From NCBI GenBank assembly GCA_944324285.1, contig CALUVR010000020.1, forward strand, positions 1-41,149: a stretch of 41,149 nucleotides of DNA. Direction: 5' to 3'. This document shows, in pieces, positions 32,767 through 40,539 of this stretch (the stretch's first letter is position 1; each line of letters begins with the position of its first letter). Made by a program: the position numbers and the translations under genes. The notes under the pieces were generated by a model. That model had not been told where the DNA came from. It saw nothing but the letters and a program-made list of their open reading frames with translations, and searched no databases. Source of the DNA: Candidatus Gastranaerophilales bacterium (lineage in GTDB: Bacteria; Cyanobacteriota; Vampirovibrionia; Gastranaerophilales; Gastranaerophilaceae).

Positions 32767-33549
32767 TCAACCTATCGGATTTGGCTGAAGTTCCTGTTTA
32801 TTTGTATAATTTACGAGAGCTTTAAATACAAACGGGTGCATTTTTCCGTCCTGTACATCTTTGTAGATAATTGTTAGTGCGGTTTCTCTATCAAGCGGGT
32901 CTTTGTAAGCTCTTTTTTCTGTCAATGCCGAATATTTATCAGCCATCGCCACAATTTGAAGGTTTAAGTCGGCATTGAAATTCTTATCTGCAAACGGGTA
33001 TCCTGTTTTCTTCGCATTCTGGTGGTGATTTTTTATTATATTAAGCGTTGTTTTATCTATTGAACTGTTTTTTAAAAGTTCATAACTAAGGAGAGAGTGT
33101 CTGTGCATAATTTCAGTTTCAAAAGGTGTAAGTTTTCCGTGTTTATTAAGGATTTCATCAGGGATTAATGCTTTCCCGATATCGTGAAGATAAGCAGCAT
33201 CTGATACGGCTTTTGCATTGACCTTATTTTTTAGCGAGAATGGAAGATTTTCAATAATCCCTTCTGCAATTTTTTTTGTATCTGATGCGTGGTTTTTAAG
33301 GAGATTATTTAATTCTGACATATTCAGTTTGACAGGAGCATTGACTTCCGTCAAAATTTTAGTAATCTGCGGGTTTGTCTGAATTGCTTTTCTTAAATAG
33401 AATTCCGAAGTGTAACGGTTCGGGGAAGAACTTTCAAATCTGTCATTTGAAACATCGCCGCCAAAATTTACCCGCGTTCTATAGGTGTTAACCCCGTTTG
33501 CCGGCGAAACTGCATTTATATTCTGAAATTTAAGAAATTCTATTACCAC
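32767..33549 (-). CDS. HD-GYP-like phosphohydrolase domain protein
   Basis: Probable metal-dependent phosphohydrolase; HD-GYP proteins hydrolyse cyclic di-GMP. 260 residues from a GTG directly after an in-frame stop; no better start is available and no ribosome site is clear. The first 50 residues are disordered with RVNFGG (26-31). The HD domain has LHDIGKALIPDEIL (about 121-134), MHRHSLLSYELL, NHHQNAKKTGYPF (the HHExxDGxGYP motif with degenerate centre) and MADKYSALTEKRAYKDPL (about 202-219). Metal ligands are kept, so activity is plausible. Confidence 0.75.
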   Translation of the reverse strand: MVIEFLKFQNINAVSPANGVNTYRTRVNFGGDVSNDRFESSSPNRYTSEFYLRKAIQTNPQITKILTEVNAPVKLNMSELNNLLKNHASDTKKIAEGIIENLPFSLKNKVNAKAVSDAAYLHDIGKALIPDEILNKHGKLTPFETEIMHRHSLLSYELLKNSSIDKTTLNIIKNHHQNAKKTGYPFADKNFNADLNLQIVAMADKYSALTEKRAYKDPLDRETALTIIYKDVQDGKMHPFVFKALVNYTNKQELQPNPIG

Positions 33550-33795
33550 TTATTCTACGCACCAAACCTAATCTTGTGTCGCCGCTTTTCACCGGCTCAA
33601 CGCCGCCGAGCAACGGTTCACCGTTTCATATACTACTCGAAAATCTCGCTTTTCTGCCGGATGCGAAATTTTCTCGGACAACTATTGACACACTGCCTGT
33701 ATATTTTTATAAAGTATTTTTTTCTCGCAGGATTTACAGTTTGTGTAGAAATTTTAACAAATGTTTGAATATTAACGGGAAAAGCTGATGTTTGA

Positions 33796-34602
33796 TTACA
33801 AAACATGTTCAAGAAAATATTTGTAAATATTTTCTGCTGTTGAAATTACCCGTTGCTTTAGATTTTCATCAGTATAAGTCGAATTTTTATAATATTCCAT
33901 ATCATCTTTTAAAATGTGGTAGGTTTCAACTTTACATGTATTTGCCGCATCAGTCCCCAGTTTTGCAATATCATCTTCTGCGTAAACAACAGTTCTGAAG
34001 GTATCATATAGAGATTCAGGATTATAATATTCAGAAATTTTCTCTCCATGCCAGCCCGTTTCATTTACATCATTGATGTCTTTCAAAAGTTTTACGAGTT
34101 TATCCTGCTTTTCCACCGGTAATGCAGCAAAAGCTTCAAGAGGTTTTGCTGCAATATTAAGTTCATTCTGGGCAAATTCCAAAATTGCAAACCTTTCATC
34201 TTCAGGACGCCCTGCGGTTAGATTTAATACTCTTTTCAAAAATTTTCTATCCGGGGATTTGCCGTATTCTTCGCTTTCCAGACTAAAAATTTCTTTTAAT
34301 ACATTAGTTTTATTCTCGGGATTTTGCTCTTTTCGTAATGAACCGAGCATATCCGTAATATCAAATTCGTCAAACTTACGGCATCTGTGTTCGCGCACTT
34401 TTCTCAGAATTTGAATACACTCAGCCTCAAAAGCATCTTGAGCTTTGGCAAGTGAACCGAAATATACATTTGTTCCTTTTGTATTGTATATAGATGTTTC
34501 AAAAATTTTTTCGTTTCGTGAGTCACTGCTAGAAGCAGACTCTATCCTGCCTGCTTGCGTTGTCTGGTAGTTTTTTACTGATGAAACCGGATATATATTC
34601 AT
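33796..34602 (-). CDS. hypothetical protein with N-terminal VYFG motif
   Basis: A 268-residue protein of unknown function. The first 45 residues are Ser/Thr/Asn-rich and probably disordered, followed by NVYFGS (45-50). The rest is helical and charged (AFEAECIQILRKVREHRCRK, ITDMLGSLRKEQNPENK). AGGAAA lies 8 bases before the ATG. The N-terminal plan matches the HD-GYP-like neighbour and the GT5 protein. No catalytic motif seen. Confidence 0.6.
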   Translation of the reverse strand: MNIYPVSSVKNYQTTQAGRIESASSSDSRNEKIFETSIYNTKGTNVYFGSLAKAQDAFEAECIQILRKVREHRCRKFDEFDITDMLGSLRKEQNPENKTNVLKEIFSLESEEYGKSPDRKFLKRVLNLTAGRPEDERFAILEFAQNELNIAAKPLEAFAALPVEKQDKLVKLLKDINDVNETGWHGEKISEYYNPESLYDTFRTVVYAEDDIAKLGTDAANTCKVETYHILKDDMEYYKNSTYTDENLKQRVISTAENIYKYFLEHVL

Positions 34603-34694
34603 GCTTTTATTTCCTGATATTAGTTCCGGAATAGATAAAAATCGTGAAGGTTTATGATTGCCTTTTTATAAGATATTGTTAACAAATATTAATA

Positions 34695-34724
34695 TAAAAA
34701 GCGGTCTTTATATGACCGCTTTTT
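34695..34724 (-). terminator. terminator after the fprA-linked small gene
   Basis: AAAAAGCGGTC-TTTATAT-GACCGCTTTTT, two bases beyond the stop codon of the small gene on the minus strand. Confidence 0.85.
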
Positions 34725-34726
34725 AG

Positions 34727-34909
34727 TTATTTATTATCTTTATTTTCCGTTTTTTCGGAGGCGGTAAATGTATCTTTTTTAGGTGATCTTACAAGTTTAT
34801 CCGGAGCTTTTTCCGTGTAATTATTTGAGGCTGCATCCTTTTTTACTCTTGAGGTTTCCCCGATGTGAGTATCTTTTTTGAGTCCCAATTTCACCATAAT
34901 GTCTGACAT
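34727..34909 (-). CDS. 60-residue hydrophilic hypothetical protein
   Basis: The ATG at 34909 is chosen because GGGAGG lies 5 bases upstream; a GTG at 34933 would overlap the fprA stop. The peptide starts MSDIMVKLGLKKDTHIG and is then Lys/Ser/Asp-rich with no fold evident. Immediately downstream of fprA (23 bases) and followed by a terminator, so it is the last gene of that unit. Function unknown; a small partner or assembly factor is possible. Confidence 0.55.
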   Translation of the reverse strand: MSDIMVKLGLKKDTHIGETSRVKKDAASNNYTEKAPDKLVRSPKKDTFTASEKTENKDNK

Positions 34910-34932
34910 AATTTCCTCCCTATTGTTTGACA

Positions 34933-36117
34933 CTAAACTAAATTTAACGACTTATGATTATTATATATCGTTTCAATTAATATATCAAGTTTTTCATAAT
35001 CTTCTTTTTTCGGTTTACCTTTAACAAGAACCGGCTCTATTGATTCAACTTTTAATCCTGAAAGCATCTGAGATAAAGTTCCGAAAAGGTTTCCGCCCCA
35101 GCCGTAGGAACCGACAAAGGTTGCGAATTTTGCTTTAGGTTTAAGAATATTTGCAAGATATGCTACATTCACAGCCATCGGGTGCGGTCCTGCAAGAACC
35201 ATTGAACTTCCGAGAACTATTGTTGTTGCATCAACAAGTCCCATTGCAAGGTCGCCGAGATCTCCGGTTACGATATCAAATACCTGCGTGTTAATACCTT
35301 TTTCATTCAGTTTTTTAGCAATATAATCAATCATTTCTTCAGTGCTGTTGTACATTGAAACGTACGGTAGAAGAACTAAATTTTTACCTTCATCGGCAGT
35401 CCAATCTTCGTACAAATCAAGAATAAAATCTGGGTTTTTATAAATAGGACCGTGGCTCGGCAAAATCATATCAGGATTTAATTCCTTAACCTGTTTTGTG
35501 TATTTTTTACAAAGATTTCTAAAAGGCATCATAATTTCTGCGTAGTAACGTTTTGCACTGTGTTCCACTTCTTTTGTATCAGGGCAGAAGATTTCATCAA
35601 AGGTATAATGTGCCCCTAAAAAGTCGCAGGTGCAAAGAAGATTGTCTTCCGCTATATGAGTAAACATTGTATCCGGCCAGTGAACCCCCGGTGCAATTAA
35701 AAATTTTAAAGTTTTATCCCCGAGCGAAAGTTCGTCGCCGTTTTTTACAACCTGAATTTTTTCTTCCGGAACCAGAAGCATTTCCATTATGTTGCCCTTA
35801 CAAATAGCATTTGTTACAACAACCGCCTCTGGGTATTTTTCTAGCAATTTAGGAATTGTGCCTGTGTGATCCTGCTCGCCGTGGTTTGCTATAATATAAT
35901 CAACTTTTGTAATCCCGTTTTCATCAAAGTTTTTTAAATATTCATCAGATTTCGGCGGGTACATTGTATCAATAATTGCAGTTTTTTCACTCCCTTTAAC
36001 GAGGTAAGAATTATAAGTTGTACCGTGTTCGAGCGGAATAAGTTCATCAAAAATTCTTCTTTCGCAGTCATTTAATCCGCAGTAAAAAACATTATTCTTA
36101 ATTTCACGAAATTTCAT
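34933..36117 (-). CDS. flavodiiron protein (A-type, oxygen/NO reductase)
   Basis: Reduces O2 to water (or NO to N2O) in the cytoplasm of anaerobes. 394 residues. N-terminal metallo-beta-lactamase-like diiron domain with ligand motif NHGEQDHTGTIP (H-x-E-x-D-H, about 79-90), HWPDTMFTH, CDFLGAHYTF and LPSHGPIYKNP. C-terminal flavodoxin domain (about 250-394: VSMYNSTEEMIDYIA, GSYGWGGNLFGTLSQML). All diiron ligands appear present. AAGGAG precedes the ATG. It lies in a run with rubrerythrin, rubredoxin and perR, which supplies both electron donor and regulator. Confidence 0.93.
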   Translation of the reverse strand: MKFREIKNNVFYCGLNDCERRIFDELIPLEHGTTYNSYLVKGSEKTAIIDTMYPPKSDEYLKNFDENGITKVDYIIANHGEQDHTGTIPKLLEKYPEAVVVTNAICKGNIMEMLLVPEEKIQVVKNGDELSLGDKTLKFLIAPGVHWPDTMFTHIAEDNLLCTCDFLGAHYTFDEIFCPDTKEVEHSAKRYYAEIMMPFRNLCKKYTKQVKELNPDMILPSHGPIYKNPDFILDLYEDWTADEGKNLVLLPYVSMYNSTEEMIDYIAKKLNEKGINTQVFDIVTGDLGDLAMGLVDATTIVLGSSMVLAGPHPMAVNVAYLANILKPKAKFATFVGSYGWGGNLFGTLSQMLSGLKVESIEPVLVKGKPKKEDYEKLDILIETIYNNHKSLNLV

Positions 36118-36249
36118 AATTTTCTCCTTGTATATTTATTAAATTAATCGGGGCGATATTTTTTGCGGAAGCCTTTGTACACCGCATGCCTGCACCCTTA
36201 AAAATCCCTAAACCTTTAACATACTTTCAGCGTATTAATTTTAACATAA

Positions 36250-36285
36250 AAAAGCGGCTTTGCAAGTTTTGAAAAGCCGCTTTAA
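36250..36285 (-). terminator. terminator after rubrerythrin
   Basis: AAAGCGGCTTT-GCAAGTTTTG-AAAAGCCGCTTT with T run on the minus-strand 3' side. It separates the rubrerythrin unit from fprA. Confidence 0.8.
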
Positions 36286-36289
36286 TTTT

Positions 36290-36832
36290 CTAGTAATTTT
36301 TCGCTTTCATGAAGAAATAAGCTTGCGGATGTTTACACACAGGGCATAGTTCCGGAGCTTTTTCTCCTTCAAAAGTGTGTCCGCAGTTTGCGCATTCCCA
36401 CACTACTGCAGACGGCTTTTCAAAAACTGTATTATTTTTTATGTTTTCGAGAAGTTTTCTGTAACGTTCTTCGTGTTCTTTCTCGATTTTACCTACCATT
36501 TCAAAAAGGATTGCGAGAGTGTCAAATCCTTCTTCTTTTGCTTCTTGTGCAAAACGTGCGTACATATCGGTCCATTCGTAGTTTTCACCGTTTGCTGCAT
36601 CTTCAAGGTTTTTAATTGTTTCGGGAATCTTATTTCCTTCATGCAAATATTTAAACCAGATTTTTGCGTGTTCTTTTTCGTTATTTGCGGTTTCTTCAAA
36701 AATTTTACTTATCTGAACAAACCCTTCTTTTTTTGCTTGTGAAGCGTAGTAGGTATATTTGTTTCTTGCCTGAGATTCTCCTGCGAAAGCCTCAAGAAGA
36801 TTCTTTTCCGTCTTTGAGCCTTTTAATTCCAT
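36290..36832 (-). CDS. rbr: rubrerythrin
   Basis: Peroxide-reducing diiron protein. 180 residues. Ferritin-like domain with two ligand helices ([19 protein letters not shown] and [12 protein letters not shown]; then [18 protein letters not shown] and [11 protein letters not shown]). A C-terminal rubredoxin-like FeS4 domain has [10 protein letters not shown] and [11 protein letters not shown]. Preceded by AAGGAG. Neighbour to rubredoxin and fprA, together a complete anaerobic peroxide/oxygen detoxifying set. Confidence 0.95.
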   Translation of the reverse strand: MELKGSKTEKNLLEAFAGESQARNKYTYYASQAKKEGFVQISKIFEETANNEKEHAKIWFKYLHEGNKIPETIKNLEDAANGENYEWTDMYARFAQEAKEEGFDTLAILFEMVGKIEKEHEERYRKLLENIKNNTVFEKPSAVVWECANCGHTFEGEKAPELCPVCKHPQAYFFMKAKNY

Positions 36833-36893
36833 TAAACTTTCTCCTTATTTTTTAGATATGGCGGATTATTTTCACACTGGAAAATCCGCTGCG

Positions 36894-37037
36894 TTATCCT
36901 TCGTATTTTTCAAACATATCTTTGCCTACGTGGCATAATGGGCAGGTGTAATCTTCCGGTAAATCTTCAAATTTTACATTGTCATTTTCTGCAGGATCAT
37001 AGATGTAACCGCATACTGTGCATTGAAATTTTTCCAT
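36894..37037 (-). CDS. rubredoxin
   Basis: A 47-residue electron carrier below usual length cut-offs. It begins [19 protein letters not shown] and ends [15 protein letters not shown]: the Cys pairs are CTVC and CPLC, with the Gly after the second pair of most rubredoxins replaced by His. AAAGGAG lies 7-8 bases before the ATG. Placed between perR and rubrerythrin, it should donate electrons to rubrerythrin and/or the flavodiiron protein. Confidence 0.93.
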   Translation of the reverse strand: MEKFQCTVCGYIYDPAENDNVKFEDLPEDYTCPLCHVGKDMFEKYEG

Positions 37038-37048
37038 AATTTTCTCCT

Positions 37049-37423
37049 TTACTTATTGCAGTCTTTACAAATTCCGTGGAATACAATATCCGAACCGTTT
37101 ATTGTAAAACCTGTTTCTTCCTGTGCTTTTTTCACCAGATCCGGTGCGACATCCGCACTAATGTCGTATACTTTCTTACACTTATCGCATATAAAATGAT
37201 AATGTTCATGCGTATTGTGGTCATAATGTGAGGACGATTCCAGTCCGTCAATCTTTTTTATTATACCGTTTTCAGCCAACTGGTTAAGATTTCTGTATAA
37301 AGTTGCTAGACTGATTGTAGAATTTGATTTTTTTAATACGTCATACAGATATTCGGCTGTCGGATGGACAACATTTTCTTTTAAAGTATTCAGAATAATT
37401 TCTCTTTGCTTTGAGTAATTCAT
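37049..37423 (-). CDS. Fur-family peroxide/iron regulator (PerR-like)
   Basis: DNA-binding metal-dependent repressor. 124 residues from ATG 37423 ([11 protein letters not shown]); a TTG at 37447 would add eight residues that fall inside the operator. Winged helix with the recognition helix around [19 protein letters not shown]. Metal-site residues in [17 protein letters not shown] and a second CxxC at the C-terminus (HGICKDCNK), giving a structural Zn site. PerR identity is inferred from the neighbouring rubredoxin, rubrerythrin and flavodiiron genes; Fur cannot be excluded. A Fur/PerR box overlaps its own transcription start, implying autoregulation. Confidence 0.88.
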   Translation of the reverse strand: MNYSKQREIILNTLKENVVHPTAEYLYDVLKKSNSTISLATLYRNLNQLAENGIIKKIDGLESSSHYDHNTHEHYHFICDKCKKVYDISADVAPDLVKKAQEETGFTINGSDIVFHGICKDCNK

Positions 37424-37438
37424 TATTCTCGCTAAACT

Positions 37439-37453
37439 TGATAACAATTCTCA
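37439..37453. promoter_or_regulatory. Fur/PerR-type operator (7-1-7 inverted repeat)
   Basis: TGATAACAATTCTCA; its complement TGAGAATTGTTATCA matches TGATAATnATTATCA at all but two of the defined positions. It starts at the last base of the -10 box of the perR promoter. Confidence 0.65.
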
Positions 37454-37481
37454 TTTTATTTGATATTAATTTATTTGTCAA
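37453..37481 (-). promoter_or_regulatory. sigma70-type promoter of the perR unit
   Basis: On the minus strand TTGACA (37481-37476), exact 17-base spacer, TAAAAT (37458-37453). Confidence 0.75.
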
Positions 37482-37576
37482 GCTTTTAGAAAATATAAAT
37501 GAAGTAATATTAAGTATCTATTGAAGAAATTTTAAACATACCGCAATTTTTGAGAGTTTTTTGTTTTAATAAAAGT

Positions 37577-37858
37577 ATGACAGGTAGTGTTCAAAATAGC
37601 GTTGTGAATAATTATACAAAACCTCAGGGGCTTCATATCGGTGTAATATCTCCTCCCGAAAAGTTTCAAAAAGTTGTTTTATATTCTGATGCTGACGCAA
37701 CGCAGCAGTTCAAACAGTTGAATAGAGATGTCTGTACTATGCAAAAGAAAGTGAGTTTTGAAGAAACTAAAAAAACTCCAAAATCTGTCTTAATCGTATT
37801 AGGGGCAGGTATTTTGACAGCCGGCGGCTTTCTTATCAAAAAACTGCTGAAAAAATAA
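37577..37858 (+). CDS. small protein with C-terminal membrane anchor
   Basis: A 93-residue protein from ATG 37577 (MTGSVQNSVVNNYTKPQGL); no strong ribosome site. Residues 1-60 are polar. The end is KTPKSVLIVLGAGILTAGG followed by FLIKKLLKK, a Lys-flanked TM helix that would anchor it with its N-terminus in the cytoplasm or periplasm. The same C-terminal plan (single helix plus KK) occurs on the GT5 protein. Function unknown. Confidence 0.5.
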   Translation: MTGSVQNSVVNNYTKPQGLHIGVISPPEKFQKVVLYSDADATQQFKQLNRDVCTMQKKVSFEETKKTPKSVLIVLGAGILTAGGFLIKKLLKK

Positions 37859-37965
37859 TTTTTACATTTCTTTAAAATCTCTTTTAAAAATACTGAACTT
37901 ATATTTTTATTGTAAAATGTAATTGTGCCCGCAAGGGGGTATTTTTTTTACGGAAAGAGGTACGA

Positions 37966-38301
37966 ATGAATTCAGCAGTAATCGTAGGACGCGTAGGCAG
38001 AGATGCCGAAATAAGATATTTTGAATCCGGCAAAGTTAAGGCAAATTTTTCTGTTGCTGTGAACCGCTGGGATGCAAAAACAAAATCAGAAATTGCAGAC
38101 TGGTTTAACATTGATGTTTGGGACAAACAGGCAGAATTTGCAGGAGAATATGTAAAAAAAGGAATTCAGGTTGCAATTGACGGAAGAATTGCCCAGAATA
38201 AATGGACTGATAAAGCAACCGGTAATGAAAGAGAAAGTTTTCTTATTGTTGCAAACAGCATAAGATTACTTGGCTCAAAGAGAGATGCTGAAGTATTATG
38301 A
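37966..38301 (+). CDS. ssb: single-stranded DNA-binding protein (short form)
   Basis: OB-fold protein coating ssDNA in replication and repair. 111 residues: MNSAVIVGRVGRDAEIRYFESGK, then ANFSVAVNRW, DWFNIDVWDKQAEFAGEYVKKG and VAIDGRIAQNKW, matching SSB strands. It stops shortly after the OB fold and lacks the acidic D-D-x-I-P-F tail that recruits partner proteins, so it is either a secondary SSB or of the short cyanobacterial kind. AGAGG lies about 6 bases before the ATG. A small CCC-GCAA-GGG hairpin followed by eight T lies in the leader (37927-37950). It overlaps the next gene by 4 bases (ATGA). Confidence 0.85.
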   Translation: MNSAVIVGRVGRDAEIRYFESGKVKANFSVAVNRWDAKTKSEIADWFNIDVWDKQAEFAGEYVKKGIQVAIDGRIAQNKWTDKATGNERESFLIVANSIRLLGSKRDAEVL

Positions 38302-39605
38302 TAATTAATTCCAATGTAGTCGGGATCGTTGCAGACGATCTTACTGGGGCAAATGACACAGCCTTGCAGTTTCATTTAAAAGGCGCGAATACACAGATTC
38401 TTCTTGATGAAGATTCAGCTCCTATAAATTTGAAAACAACTCAGACATGGGCTATTTCAACAGAAACTCGTAATATTGAACCTGATGAGGCTTTTGAAAA
38501 AACAAAATCTGCGGCGAATTTTATAAAAGAGCAAATTAATCCAGATTACTACTATAAAAAAATAGACTCAACTGTAAGAGGTCATATCGCGGTTGAAGTG
38601 TTAGCAATGATAGTGGCTCTCGGGTTTGATGCAGCAGTCATTGTGCCGGCTTTTCCTCTGGAAGGGAGGGTCACCGTCGGCGGCTACCACCTAATGAGAG
38701 GGGTGCCGATTGAAAGAACTGAAATGGCAAGAGATCCGCATTCCCCTATTTTTGAATCGCACTTGCCTACACTTTTAAAATCTCAATTAAGTGATGAAAA
38801 TAAAGAACTGGTTGCCTCTGTTGAATTAAAAACAGTTATGAAGGGCGCAGGTCCTATTTTAATGCAGCTTAAGGAATTAATTTCAGCAGGTAAAAAAATT
38901 ATTGTAATGGATGCGGTGTCTACTGTTGATATTGAGCAGATTGTACTTGCTATCGGGAAATCCGAGTATAATATTCTGCCAGCAGGAACCGCTGCAACAG
39001 CTCAGGTTTTGAGTGATTTATGGCTTCCGGATTTAAATCCTCAGCACTTTGCAAAAACTTTTCCGGAATTGCCAAAACTTGTTATTTCCGGAAGTGCAAC
39101 GCAAATTACCTCCAATCAGATTTCAAGACTGGAAGAATCTGACGATTTTGAAAATGTTCTTGTAATTCATCTTGATATGAAAACTGTTCTGGCGGGAGTT
39201 TCTGAGGAACTGGCGGAAAGAGTAGTCACTAATCTTGGCTCAAACAATGTAGTTGTTGTGCATACTTCAGATTTAATACGTGATTTCGACGGTTTTTCTG
39301 AAGATTCACTTAATGCTGAACTCACAAAGTCCGGCATGGCAAACAGAGTGACGGATTTTTTAGCGGAACTCACAAAACAGGTTGTTGCAAGAAAAGATGT
39401 AATTCTTATTACACTCGGCGGTGAAACCTCCTACAAATGCTGTGAAGCAATAGGTGCCAACCAGCTGCAGCTAATTGATGAAGTTGCGCCTGCAATTGCA
39501 TTGAGTATGGATCATAACGCACGCTGGATTGTCACAAAATCCGGTAACCTCGGCGGAGTGAATACGCTTGTTGATATTTTAAAATACTTTGAAAATCATG
39601 AGTAA
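38298..39605 (+). CDS. DUF1537-family four-carbon acid sugar kinase
   Basis: Kinase family shown to phosphorylate D-threonate, erythronate or related acids. 435 residues. N-terminal motif VVGIVADDLTGANDTALQF (about 7-25), KKIDSTVRGHIAVEV (about 86-100), and C-terminal ATP-binding part with VISGSATQITSNQI and LITLGGETSYKCCEAIG, then SGNLGG. The start overlaps the ssb stop (ATGA) and the next gene overlaps its end by 8 bases. Pairing with a PdxA-type dehydrogenase is the known D-threonate/erythronate catabolic pair (kinase, then 4-phosphate dehydrogenase, yielding DHAP). The exact substrate is not resolved. Confidence 0.85.
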   Translation: MIINSNVVGIVADDLTGANDTALQFHLKGANTQILLDEDSAPINLKTTQTWAISTETRNIEPDEAFEKTKSAANFIKEQINPDYYYKKIDSTVRGHIAVEVLAMIVALGFDAAVIVPAFPLEGRVTVGGYHLMRGVPIERTEMARDPHSPIFESHLPTLLKSQLSDENKELVASVELKTVMKGAGPILMQLKELISAGKKIIVMDAVSTVDIEQIVLAIGKSEYNILPAGTAATAQVLSDLWLPDLNPQHFAKTFPELPKLVISGSATQITSNQISRLEESDDFENVLVIHLDMKTVLAGVSEELAERVVTNLGSNNVVVVHTSDLIRDFDGFSEDSLNAELTKSGMANRVTDFLAELTKQVVARKDVILITLGGETSYKCCEAIGANQLQLIDEVAPAIALSMDHNARWIVTKSGNLGGVNTLVDILKYFENHE

Positions 39606-40527
39606 TTATAATGATAAAATTGCGATTACAACGGGTGACCCGAACGGGATTGGGGCTGAGATTACAATCAAAGCTTTAAACAGACTCGATCTGCCCGAGG
39701 ATAAAATCGTTCTTGTCTCAAATAAAAGAATTCTTGACTTCTACGGAAATTTGAAACGGAATTATGAAATAGTTGAAGTTTCGTATGATGGTGAAATTGA
39801 AGCCGGAAAGGTTACAAAAGCAGCAGGAGAATTTTCTTATCAATCATTAAAAAAAGTTTGCGAAATGAAACCGAAAGCTATAGTCACGGCACCTGTTGCC
39901 AAAAATGCGCTTCACCTTGCAGGGCACATTTTTAACGGACAGACTGAAATTTTACAGAATTTTCTCTCTCATAACGGGCAGCTTGCAGAGATGTTATTTG
40001 TTGCAAGAGATTTCAGGGTACTTTTATTGACCCGCCATTGCGCATTAAAAGAAATTAATCTCACTAAGGAAATAGTTGAAGAAAAAGTTTTGAATTTGCA
40101 AGAATTTTTCCAGAAGCATTTTGGAATTGACGCGCCAAAATTTGCATTGTGCGGATTTAATCCGCATTCAGGCGAGGACGGAATTCTGGGCAGAGAAGAA
40201 ATTGAAATTTTAAATCCGGCAGTCAAAGAACTTCGCAAAAAAGGTATTAATATAACAGACCCGCTTCCGGCGGATACGCTTTTTGTAAAAGCCGGCAAGG
40301 GGTTTTTTAATGAGGAAAAATGTCCTTATGACTGCTATATAGCGAATTATCATGATCAGGGATTGATACCGATAAAAACCGTTGCAGGTGATGAAACCGT
40401 CAATATGACAATCGGGCTTGATATAATAAGAACCTCCCCTGGTCACGGAACCGCGTTTGATATATCAGGAAAAAATATTGCCTCAGAAGAAGGAATGGTA
40501 TCTGCCATAAAAGCAGTGCTGAAATAA
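39598..40527 (+). CDS. PdxA-family 4-phospho-acid dehydrogenase (PdxA or PdxA2)
   Basis: NAD-dependent oxidation of 4-phosphohydroxy-L-threonine (B6 synthesis) or of 4-phospho-D-threonate/erythronate (PdxA2). 309 residues from ATG 39598, overlapping the kinase by 8 bases. Signature ITTGDPNGIGAEI (about 11-23); metal-binding His motifs LLTRHCALKEI, CGFNPHSGEDG and NYHDQGLIPIK; end motif TSPGHGTAFDISG. All are present. Coupling to a DUF1537 kinase favours PdxA2, but the only PdxA of the genome could serve both; other pdx genes are not in the window. Confidence 0.88.
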   Translation: MSNYNDKIAITTGDPNGIGAEITIKALNRLDLPEDKIVLVSNKRILDFYGNLKRNYEIVEVSYDGEIEAGKVTKAAGEFSYQSLKKVCEMKPKAIVTAPVAKNALHLAGHIFNGQTEILQNFLSHNGQLAEMLFVARDFRVLLLTRHCALKEINLTKEIVEEKVLNLQEFFQKHFGIDAPKFALCGFNPHSGEDGILGREEIEILNPAVKELRKKGINITDPLPADTLFVKAGKGFFNEEKCPYDCYIANYHDQGLIPIKTVAGDETVNMTIGLDIIRTSPGHGTAFDISGKNIASEEGMVSAIKAVLK

Positions 40528-40539
40528 AAGATTCAATCC

